NCBI GenBank assembly: GCA_036388295.1
Contig: DASVSC010000208.1
Coordinates: 1 to 34,291, forward strand
DNA from: RYN-431 sp036388295
GTDB taxonomy: Bacteria; Planctomycetota; Phycisphaerae; Tepidisphaerales; Tepidisphaeraceae
Length of the DNA: 34,291 nt
Direction of reading: 5' to 3'
Shown: one piece after another, positions 23,308 to 29,407 of the stretch
Layout: the number at the start of each line of letters is the position of its first letter
Numbering within the stretch: position 1 is the first letter of the stretch
The notes under the pieces: model-generated
Told to the model about the DNA's origin: nothing
Databases searched by the model: none
The model's input: only the letters and a program-made list of their open reading frames with translations
Made by a program: the position numbers and the translations under genes

Positions 23308-23363
23308 GTAGGGTGTGGTTTACCGCACCGGACACCAGCGCGGTGCGATGAATTGTACCCTAC
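23308..23363. repeat. Imperfect inverted repeat between convergent genes
   Basis: Left arm 23308-23330 and right arm 23341-23363 match as reverse complements at both ends (GTAGGGT...CGCACCG; 17 of 23 positions overall) around a 10-base spacer. It lies between the stops of two convergent genes (23283 and 23369) and may serve both as terminator; it also looks like a decayed dispersed repeat. Confidence 0.55.
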
Positions 23364-23368
23364 AAGAC

Positions 23369-23770
23369 TTAACCACCTGCTTCGCCGTACGCCTCGCGTT
23401 CGAACGGGTTATCCCGGTACGCGTCGCGGCGCATCAGCCAGAGGACGGCCGACGCGCCGAGGTAGGCCGGCAGGAACAGCGGGCCCCAGCGTTCGCACTG
23501 GCGGACGTGAACGCGCTCGTGACTGCGCGTGGAATCCAGGCTGGCCACGTCTTGGCCGAGGACGACGTGGCCGAGGGTCAGGGCCGCCGCGCCGTTGGGG
23601 AGCAGGGTCAGGCGGCGCAGCGCGAAGCGGGCGAAGCCGCCGTGGGCTTCGAGGACGCCGTCGACGACGGCGGCCCGGCCACCGGTCAGGAGCGACAGCC
23701 CGACCGCCGCCAGGCCGACCAGCGTGGTCGGGCCGGCCCAGGCGTAGCGGCACAGCCGGGTCCAATTCAT
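23369..23770 (-). CDS. Small HExxH-motif membrane protein
   Basis: A 133-residue protein starting at ATG 23770; the longer reading frame upstream is repeat DNA (23812-23930). There is an N-terminal hydrophobic helix (AGPTTLVGLAAVGLSLL), a middle beta-like part (LTLLPNGAAALTLGHVVLGQ), then SHERVHVRQCERWG with the zinc-protease pattern H84-E85-x2-H88, a second hydrophobic segment (FLPAYLGASAVLWLM) and the conserved-looking end RDAYRDNPFEREAYGE, where E124 or E126 might be a third ligand. Small proteins of this plan occur in several bacterial groups; whether they are proteases is unknown. No clear partner; the next gene upstream on this strand is tsaB. Confidence 0.65.
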   Translation of the reverse strand: MNWTRLCRYAWAGPTTLVGLAAVGLSLLTGGRAAVVDGVLEAHGGFARFALRRLTLLPNGAAALTLGHVVLGQDVASLDSTRSHERVHVRQCERWGPLFLPAYLGASAVLWLMRRDAYRDNPFEREAYGEAGG

Positions 23771-23811
23771 CGCATCAGAGTTTAGAGCACTTCGAGTCAG
23801 ACATAGCAGCC

Positions 23812-23930
23812 CCTCTGGTCCCCCTCCCCTTGTGGGAGGGGTTAGGGGAGGGGTTCTTCGGATGTCGTTGTTCTCCTCGCACGACGGGACCCCTCCCCCC
23901 ACCCCCTCCCGCAAGGGGAGGGGGAGCAAA
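23812..23930. repeat. Inverted-arm C/G-rich repeat (copy B)
   Basis: Same family as copy A at 18953-19074 but reversed: its right arm (about 23886-23930), read on the minus strand, is almost identical to the left arm of copy A. The left arm (23812-23857) has the internal palindrome around CTTGTG instead of CTTGCG. It fills the gap between the HExxH gene and the tsaB stop. Confidence 0.8.
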
Positions 23931-23971
23931 CACTACGGCCGGCCTGAAAACGATCTAGCGGCGGACGACGC

Positions 23972-24721
23972 TTAACCCCGCGCCGCCGCTTCGGCCGCCA
24001 GGCGCTTTTCCTCCGGCTCCGGCAGGCGCACGTACAGCGGCGTGAGCGTGAACGGGTCGGCGAAGTCGCCGTTCGCTGCGGCGCGGGTGCCGAGGGTGGC
24101 GACGTGGCGGGCGTGGGCTTGCCAAGCGGTGTCGGGCGTGACGATGACGTTCGGTTCGCCGGGCGGGATTGCGTCGCGGTGGTACGGGAGGCCTTCGCCG
24201 ATCAGGTGCACCGGGCGGCGGCTGCGGGCCAGGACGGCGGCGAGGGTGTCGAGGTGGGCGGGTTCGATTTCGGTCCAATCGGCGTCGGGGGCACCTGCGC
24301 CTGCGGCTGCGTCGACATTCGAGTCGACGTTAGGCCGGGCGAAGCGGGCGGTGAAGATCTGGCCGCGCTTGGCGTCGAGGACGATGACGACTTCGGTCGC
24401 CTCGGCCGGCGCGTTCGCCAGCAGCACGCGCGTGCTCGGCACGGCGACAATCTTCGCGCCGGTGGCGAACGCCAGCGTCTTGGCCAGCGTCACGCCGACG
24501 CGCAGGCCGGTGAAACTGCCCGGGCCGACCGAGACGTAAACGTGGTCGATCGACGCCGGCGTCCAGCCGCGCGCGACCGTCAGCCGGTCGATCATCGGCA
24601 GCAGGTTCGCCGCGTGCTGCAGGCCGTGGCTGAAGGTCTCTTCCGCGACGACGACCCCGTCCTCGGCCAAGGCGACAGAGCCTTGACGGCCGGAGGTTTC
24701 GAGGGCGAGGGCGCGGGGCAT
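23972..24721 (-). CDS. tsaB: tRNA threonylcarbamoyladenosine biosynthesis protein TsaB
   Basis: The 249-residue ASKHA-fold protein joins TsaD and TsaE to attach threonylcarbamoyl to A37 of ANN-decoding tRNAs. Signatures: MPRALALETSGRQGSVALAE at the N-terminus, FSHGLQHAANLLPMIDRL, the hallmark VSVGPGSFTGLRVGVTLAKT, and VVIVLDAKRGQIFTARF. The C-terminal part is somewhat longer than in E. coli and ends Ala/Glu-rich; it includes FTLTPLYVRLPEPEEKR, where family members keep PxYLR. Start at 24721 fits the family; the open frame upstream is repeat DNA (24776-24983). tsaD and tsaE are not in the window. Confidence 0.93.
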   Translation of the reverse strand: MPRALALETSGRQGSVALAEDGVVVAEETFSHGLQHAANLLPMIDRLTVARGWTPASIDHVYVSVGPGSFTGLRVGVTLAKTLAFATGAKIVAVPSTRVLLANAPAEATEVVIVLDAKRGQIFTARFARPNVDSNVDAAAGAGAPDADWTEIEPAHLDTLAAVLARSRRPVHLIGEGLPYHRDAIPPGEPNVIVTPDTAWQAHARHVATLGTRAAANGDFADPFTLTPLYVRLPEPEEKRLAAEAAARG

Positions 24722-24775
24722 GATTTCGTTGTAAGCGGCGAACCGGCGTATCGGCAAGTCGGGTGTCGTGGAGGA

Positions 24776-24894
24776 CGGCGAGTCGGCGAGTCGGGAAGTC
24801 GGCGAGTCGTGGCGGACGGCGTGTCGGCGCGTTGTGAAGCGGATCCCGGGCGACCCGGGACCGTCACCGATCTTTACGACTCGCCGACTCGCCG
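24776..24894. repeat. Inverted repeat of GGCGAGTC units
   Basis: Bases 24776-24793 are the exact reverse complement of 24877-24894. Each arm contains tandem GGCGAGTC/GACTCGCC units, and degenerate units (GGGAAGTC, GGCGAGTCG) follow the left arm. Located just upstream of the tsaB start. Confidence 0.75.
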
Positions 24895-24911
24895 ATTGAC
24901 GGCGGGGAAAT

Positions 24912-24983
24912 GGGTGGCAAGGCTTGTACGCAACCCTTGGCTTGTCGCCGCAGGCCAAGGCTTGCGTACAAGCCTTGCCACCC
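24912..24983. repeat. Long hairpin repeat with GGGTGGCAAGG ends
   Basis: The outer 22 bases (24912-24933) pair perfectly with 24962-24983; after one mismatch a further 7 bp pair (24935-24941 with 24954-24960), leaving a 12-base loop. The ends GGGTGGCAAGG/CCTTGCCACCC relate it to the 14-bp hairpin at 25043-25078 (GGGTGCCAAGG/CCTTGGCACCC). Confidence 0.85.
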
Positions 24984-25042
24984 GGTCACTACGTTCAAAG
25001 CCGCGTCGCGTGAGTGCATTGCGGCTCGGGTCGCAGCGGAGT

Positions 25043-25078
25043 GGGTGCCAAGGACAAGAGTACGTGTCCTTGGCACCC
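25043..25078. repeat. 14-bp hairpin repeat with GGGTGCCAAGG ends
   Basis: GGGTGCCAAGGACA (25043-25056) pairs exactly with 25065-25078, loop AGAGTACG. It ends 24 bases from the stop codon of the membrane-protein gene at 25103, so it may also terminate that transcript. Confidence 0.75.
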
Positions 25079-25102
25079 GAAGTCGCTGACCGCGACGGCG
25101 GA

Positions 25103-26653
25103 TTACGCGGCCGCCGCCTGCCGTCGGCCGCGGCCGCCGAGCAGGACGCCGGCGCCGGCCAGGATCAGGCCCAGGCCGGCCATTTGCTGGGGGTTTTTGT
25201 CGCCGAGGAACCAGTCGGTCAGCTTGCCGGGCACCGGGCGGTACGGCGCCAGCGCGGCGGGCGGGTCGAGGCGGGTCATCGCGTAGGGCGACGCGCCGAA
25301 GCGGTCGGGCCGGCTGGCCAGCGGGGCCAGGCGGACGCCTTCGCGGGTCTGGTGCAGTTGCCGCAGGGCCAGGCGCTCGGCCAGCGTGGGGTCGGTGTTG
25401 ACGCGGCGCAGGAAGTCCTGGTTGACCTCGCTCTGCTTCTGGAAATAGGCCACATCGCGTTCGATTTTGGCCAGCTCGTACGCGTCGCGGCGGTTTTCGT
25501 CGGCAGCGGGGATCAGAATCGCGCAGGCCACGATCGCGATGCCGAGGAACGTCAGTGGGATCGTCCACCACGCCCCGCTCGGGCCGGCGGGCGGTTCGGC
25601 TTCGATGACCGAGGCAGTGTCGACCCGTTCGGATTCGGCCCGTAACCGATCGCTCCCTTCGAATGATTCCGCCGCGGCGGGCGCGGCGGCGGAAGCGTCG
25701 ATCGGTGACGTCGGCCGGGCCGGCCTCGTCGGTGAGATCGGCGCGGCAGGCCGGCGGGCTTTCGGGGCGGGCGGCGCTGGAACTGTTGGCGTCGGCCAAA
25801 TCGGCGCGACGGGAAGGACCGGCCGCTGTAATGCGGCAGGCCGGTTGGGTGTCGACGCCGGTGTCGGATCGGTCGTGAACTCGACGGCCGAGACGTTGGC
25901 GAATGATTCGGGCGCGGCCTTCGATGGGTTCGGCTTCAAGGCGGACGCCGTGGATTCTGCCCCGACGCCAGCGATTTGCCGTCCGGCATCCACGGCTTCC
26001 GCCGTCGCGTGCGGGGTCGCGCCCGGCGCGGGAGCCGTTGCCACAACGGTCGCCATCGAGAACGGTTCGGTGACGGCCTGCACGCCCGAGAGCACGGCGA
26101 GCGGCGACTCCAGCACGGCCGGCTCGAGACCGGTGACGGGTGTCGCTTCGGCCGGCGGCGTGTGCAGCGGCGCGGCGATGACCGGCACGTCCGCGGCGGC
26201 GGCGTCCGGCAGGATGAGCAGGCCGCTAATCGACGATTCGATCGACAGCGTCGGCGCGGCGTCGATCATCGACACCCCGCAGTCGATCGGCGAATCGTCG
26301 ACCACCGGCCGCGGCTGAAGGACTAACGGCGTTTCGACCGGCGCGGCCGGGGCGGCCGGTTTCTCCGCCGACTTAGCCGGCGCGGGCTTGTTCGTTTTGG
26401 CAATCGGCCGGCCCATCAGGGCGGCGACGACTGAGTCATTCGCCTCAGGCGTGACCGGCTTGGCGGGCTTGAGCGGTTTGACCGGGGCGGCGGCTTTGGA
26501 GGCCGGCAGGTGCATGGCGAACGGGTCGTCATCCGTGGCCGGCGGCGCGGGGGGCAGGTCCGCCGGGCCGAGCTGCAGCGCGTCCTCGGCGCTGGCCCCG
26601 GCGGGGGCGGCGGTCAGTTCCAGCGCGGGCGTGTCCGGGAGCGAATCGTCCAT
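25103..26653 (-). CDS. Pro/Ala-rich protein with membrane anchor and coiled coil
   Basis: A 516-residue protein of unknown function. Residues 1 to about 355 are low-complexity, rich in Pro, Ala, Thr and Lys (for example APVKPLKPAKPVTPE), and probably disordered in the cytoplasm. A single hydrophobic helix (about 360-380, IPLTFLGIAIVACAILI) is followed by a charged, probably coiled-coil stretch (ENRRDAYELAKIERDVAYFQ), a Leu/Arg-rich part (TLAERLALRQLHQTREGVRL), then PAALAPYRPVPGKLTDWFLG. A second hydrophobic helix near the end (AGLGLILAGAGVLLGGRG) precedes a basic tail. The layout resembles cell-division or septum proteins only in a general way. The coding call rests on the long frame, membrane segments and consistent third-position GC. 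Confidence 0.6.
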   Translation of the reverse strand: MDDSLPDTPALELTAAPAGASAEDALQLGPADLPPAPPATDDDPFAMHLPASKAAAPVKPLKPAKPVTPEANDSVVAALMGRPIAKTNKPAPAKSAEKPAAPAAPVETPLVLQPRPVVDDSPIDCGVSMIDAAPTLSIESSISGLLILPDAAAADVPVIAAPLHTPPAEATPVTGLEPAVLESPLAVLSGVQAVTEPFSMATVVATAPAPGATPHATAEAVDAGRQIAGVGAESTASALKPNPSKAAPESFANVSAVEFTTDPTPASTPNRPAALQRPVLPVAPIWPTPTVPAPPAPKARRPAAPISPTRPARPTSPIDASAAAPAAAESFEGSDRLRAESERVDTASVIEAEPPAGPSGAWWTIPLTFLGIAIVACAILIPAADENRRDAYELAKIERDVAYFQKQSEVNQDFLRRVNTDPTLAERLALRQLHQTREGVRLAPLASRPDRFGASPYAMTRLDPPAALAPYRPVPGKLTDWFLGDKNPQQMAGLGLILAGAGVLLGGRGRRQAAAA

Positions 26654-26827
26654 ACCGTCGTCAGCGGGACACGCGTCCCGGAATCAAGTGAATCGTGCGT
26701 TAACGCCGTAACGCATCACGCAGACTGCGGTGGCCGCAGTTCCTGCTGTGTCGTTATCGGACCGACGGGCGGTGGAAGTTGAACCGGATTAATCGCGCGT
26801 TCGCGGCAAGCCCGCCGGCTACCGGGG

Positions 26828-27685
26828 TCAGGCGTCTTCGACCAGCGGACGCATCACGCCCATCACCTCCGCGGCGACGGCGTCGGGCGGCATTTGCGTG
26901 AACCGTTTGCGCGACGGCTCGAACGGTTCACAGATCACCGGGCCGTCGTAGCCGCGGTCGCGCAAGACGCCGAGGAAGCCGCGGACGTCGACCAATCCGG
27001 TCGAGCCGGGCATGGCGCGGACAAGGTCTTGCTGCTGCTCGACGGGCACGCCGGCCACGCCGTCGGACAGGTGGACGTTTACGACGCGACCGATGTCGGG
27101 CAGGCGGCGCAAATCGTCGAGCGTGCCGCCGCTGGTCCACCAGTGGTAGGCGTCGATCGACAAGCCGACGTCTGGCCCCGCGGCGTCGGCCAGCGCCAGC
27201 GTCTGCGGCAGCGTGTAGGCGAACGGGAAGCGGTGGCCGACTCGCTTGTCGACGCCGCCGATGAACTCCAGGCTCATGCGAATGCCCAGCGGCGACAGAA
27301 CATCGGTCATGCGCCGCAGGCGCGTGACGTGGTGCTTGGTGTTGGCTGCGTAGTCGAGCGTATCGCTGGCGGGCCAGACGTGCTGGTACGTCGCCCGGCA
27401 GCCGGCGCGGGCGACGCGCGGGGCGATCTCCCGCAAGCGATCCATCTCGGTTTCGAACGTCGCGTCATCCGAGCCAAGGAACTGGCCCGGCAGCCAGAAC
27501 AGGCCCCAGCGCAGGCCGGCGTTTTCGACCCGCTGCCGCGCGTGGTCGGCCGCGGCGTCGGTGGCGTAGGCGTGTTTGGGCAAGTCGACGCCGCCGAAGC
27601 CGTGACGCCGGGCTAAGTCGACCAATTCCTCGACCGTCGCCGGTTCGGGAATGCCCATCGTGGCCCAGTTGAGGTTGATGAACAC
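26828..27685 (-). CDS. Sugar phosphate isomerase/epimerase family TIM barrel
   Basis: A 285-residue protein of the xylose-isomerase-like/AP-endonuclease-2 TIM barrel group. It starts at GTG 27685 with GGAGG five bases upstream. Likely metal ligands at the strand ends: Glu in IRMSLEFIGG, Asp/His in GLSIDAYHWW, His in VVNVHLSDG, and Glu in PVICEPFEPS. Members isomerise or epimerise sugars, ketoses or inosose-type cyclitols; VARAGCRATYQHVWPAS and the His-rich active site fit such a role, but the substrate is not predictable. Length is normal (270-300). It follows enolase on the same strand after a repeat-bearing gap. Confidence 0.85.
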   Translation of the reverse strand: MFINLNWATMGIPEPATVEELVDLARRHGFGGVDLPKHAYATDAAADHARQRVENAGLRWGLFWLPGQFLGSDDATFETEMDRLREIAPRVARAGCRATYQHVWPASDTLDYAANTKHHVTRLRRMTDVLSPLGIRMSLEFIGGVDKRVGHRFPFAYTLPQTLALADAAGPDVGLSIDAYHWWTSGGTLDDLRRLPDIGRVVNVHLSDGVAGVPVEQQQDLVRAMPGSTGLVDVRGFLGVLRDRGYDGPVICEPFEPSRKRFTQMPPDAVAAEVMGVMRPLVEDA

Positions 27686-27708
27686 GGGCGCCTCCGGAAG
27701 AAGAAATC

Positions 27709-27804
27709 TAGCCGCAGATAGACGCAGATGAACACAGATAATAAAGAAGCGTGGCGAGCCGACGCCTCATCTTATCTGTGTTCATCTGCGTCTATCTGCG
27801 GCTA
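27709..27804. repeat. Perfect 33-bp inverted-arm repeat between enolase and the TIM-barrel gene
   Basis: Bases 27709-27741 are the exact reverse complement of 27772-27804, with a 30-base spacer. Arms are made of short units (GCAGAT, GATGAACACAGAT). It is of the same family as 15824-15917. It starts eight bases past the enolase stop, so it may terminate that transcript. Confidence 0.9.
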
Positions 27805-27812
27805 CTTATTCT

Positions 27813-29102
27813 TTAGCCTTTGTTCCACAGCTTGCCGCCGTAGACGGCGCGGTCGCCGAGTTGTTCGTCGATGCGGATCAGCTGGTTGTACTTGGCCACG
27901 CGGTCGGAGCGGGCGGGCGCGCCGGTTTTGATCTGGCCGCAGTTGGTGGCGACGGCGATGTCGGCGATCGTGCTGTCTTCGGTTTCGCCCGAGCGGTGCG
28001 AAAGCACGGCCGTGTAGCCGTTGCGGATGGCCATGTTCACGGCCGCCAGCGTTTCGCTCAGGCTGCCGATCTGGTTGACCTTCACCAGAATGCTGTTGGC
28101 CGTCTTGGTGCTAATGCCTTTTTCCAGGAACTTGACGTTGGTGACGAACAAGTCGTCGCCGACGAGCTGGACTTTGTCGCCGACGCGGTCGGTGAACATC
28201 TTCCAGCCGGCCCAGTCGTTCTGGTCGAAGCCGTCTTCGATGCTGCGGATCGGGTACTTCTCGGTCCACTTCTGCCAGTAGTCGGCCATTTGTTCGCTGC
28301 TGAGGATCTTGTCAGGGGCGCTCTTGAAGAACTTGTACCCCTTCTTTTCGTTGTCCCACAGTTCCGAAGCGGCCGGGTCGAGGGCGACGAAAATCTGCTT
28401 GCCGAACTCATAACCGGCGGCGGTGACGGCTTCGCCGATGTACTTCAGCGCGTCTTCGTTGTCCTTCAGGTTCGGGGCGAAGCCGCCTTCATCGCCGACG
28501 GCCGTGCTCAGGCCAGCTTTGCCGAGGATTTTCTTGAGGCTGTGGTAGATCTCGACGCCGGCGCGGAAGGCGTCGGTGAAGTTGTCGAAGCCCCACGGCT
28601 GGATCATGAACTCCTGGAAATCGACGTTGTTGTCCGAGTGATGCCCGCCGTTGAGGATGTTCATCATCGGCACCGGCAGCGTGACCGCGCCCGGCCCGCC
28701 GAGGTAGCGATAGAGCGGCAAACCGCACAGTTCGGCGGCGGCCTTGGCGCTGGCGAGGCTGACGCCCAGCACGGCGTTCGCGCCCAGGTTGCCCTTATTG
28801 GGCGTGCCGTCGAGCTCGATCATCAGGTTGTCGATCTCTTCCTGGCTGCGCGGGTCGAGGCCGACGAGTTCGGGGCCGATCTTTTCGTTGACGTTGGCGA
28901 CGGCCTTGAGGACGCCTTTGCCGAGCAGAACCTTTTTGTCGCCGTCGCGCAATTCGACGGCTTCGTGTTCGCCGGTGCTGGCGCCGCTGGGGACCATGGC
29001 GCGGCCGATGACGCCGTTGTCCAGGATCACGTCCACTTCGACGGTCGGGTTGCCGCGGCTGTCAAACACTTGGCGGGCGAGGATCGATTCGATGGCGGAC
29101 AT
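27813..29102 (-). CDS. eno: Enolase
   Basis: The 429-residue glycolytic enzyme interconverts 2-phosphoglycerate and phosphoenolpyruvate. All main signatures are present: VFDSRGNPTVEVDV, the loop MVPSGASTGEHEAVELRDG, GGHHSDNNVDFQEFMI, VGDEGGFAPNL, SIEDGFDQNDWAGWK, LVGDDLFVTN, the catalytic-Lys segment ILVKVNQIGSL and SHRSGETEDSTIADIAVA. Length is standard (about 430) and the end (AVYGGKLWNKG) complete. The start at 29102 has AAAGGAA upstream. A good sigma70-type promoter lies 50-80 bases upstream. Confidence 0.98.
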   Translation of the reverse strand: MSAIESILARQVFDSRGNPTVEVDVILDNGVIGRAMVPSGASTGEHEAVELRDGDKKVLLGKGVLKAVANVNEKIGPELVGLDPRSQEEIDNLMIELDGTPNKGNLGANAVLGVSLASAKAAAELCGLPLYRYLGGPGAVTLPVPMMNILNGGHHSDNNVDFQEFMIQPWGFDNFTDAFRAGVEIYHSLKKILGKAGLSTAVGDEGGFAPNLKDNEDALKYIGEAVTAAGYEFGKQIFVALDPAASELWDNEKKGYKFFKSAPDKILSSEQMADYWQKWTEKYPIRSIEDGFDQNDWAGWKMFTDRVGDKVQLVGDDLFVTNVKFLEKGISTKTANSILVKVNQIGSLSETLAAVNMAIRNGYTAVLSHRSGETEDSTIADIAVATNCGQIKTGAPARSDRVAKYNQLIRIDEQLGDRAVYGGKLWNKG

Positions 29103-29153
29103 GTGTTTTCCTTTGTTCCCAGACGGCTCGCGGGCAATTCCGCAAAGCCGGCG

Positions 29154-29181
29154 AGTGTAAGGAGCGGCCCGGACGTGTCAA
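29154..29181 (-). promoter_or_regulatory. Sigma70-type promoter of enolase
   Basis: Read on the minus strand: TTGACA (29181-29176), 16 bases, TACACT (29159-29154). The -35 is a perfect consensus and the -10 matches 4 of 6. The start point would lie about 45 bases upstream of the eno start codon. Confidence 0.6.
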
Positions 29182-29232
29182 AGCCGCAACGCCGACTGGG
29201 AGCCGCGCGCCTTCTCAAGGAGCGGTCGACGG

Positions 29233-29376
29233 TTCCCTCTCCCGGTATGGCCGGGAGAGGGTTAAGGTGAGGGCCGACGACGGAAGCATTCATCAAAGGG
29301 AACGGCAGTTGACGTTCGGGTGAGCCCTGTCGCGGCCCTCACCCCAGCCCTCTCCCGGCCATACCGGGAGAGGGAG
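29233..29376. repeat. Inverted-arm repeat with CCGGTATGGCCGG palindromes (copy C)
   Basis: Left arm 29233-29276 and right arm about 29333-29376 are near reverse complements around a 56-base spacer. Each contains the palindrome CCCTCTCCCGG-TATG/CATA-CCGGGAGAGGG and ends in GTGAGGGCC/GGCCCTCAC. The plan is the same as that of copies A and B (18953, 23812), but the core sequence differs, so it is a related or convergent family. Confidence 0.85.
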
Positions 29377-29407
29377 CCAGAAGCCGCTCTACGACGAGAA
29401 GCACGCC

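Larger units (their letters stand above)
24722..25102. other. Repeat-filled gap between tsaB and a membrane protein gene
   Basis: Almost the whole gap consists of inverted repeats: 18-bp arms at 24776-24793 and 24877-24894; inside them a 7-bp hairpin TCCCGGG/CCCGGGA (24844-24850, 24854-24860); 30-base arms with one mismatch at 24912-24941 and 24954-24983; and a 14-bp stem at 25043-25056 and 25065-25078. Both strands show long open frames here purely because of the GC content. No gene is supported. Confidence 0.7.
29103..29407. other. Gap between TlpA-like gene and enolase: promoter plus repeat
   Basis: This 305-base gap holds the enolase promoter (29154-29181, minus strand) and an inverted-arm repeat (29233-29376). 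Nothing else is seen. Confidence 0.6.

Noticed and set aside
23771..23929. N-terminal extension of the HExxH protein
   Set aside because: This part is the C/G-rich inverted-arm repeat (copy B) and encodes low-complexity sequence.
24722..24958. 79-residue N-terminal extension of TsaB
   Set aside because: TsaB proteins begin at the motif directly after the later Met; the extension reads through hairpin repeats.
24104..25645. 513-residue plus-strand open frame across tsaB, the repeat gap and the membrane protein
   Set aside because: It is antisense to the conserved TsaB motifs and continues through repeat DNA; the translation has no recognisable domain. Long stop-free antisense frames are expected at this GC content.
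27861..29270. 469-residue plus-strand open frame opposite enolase
   Set aside because: Enolase on the minus strand is unmistakable; the opposite frame is a shadow caused by codon bias.
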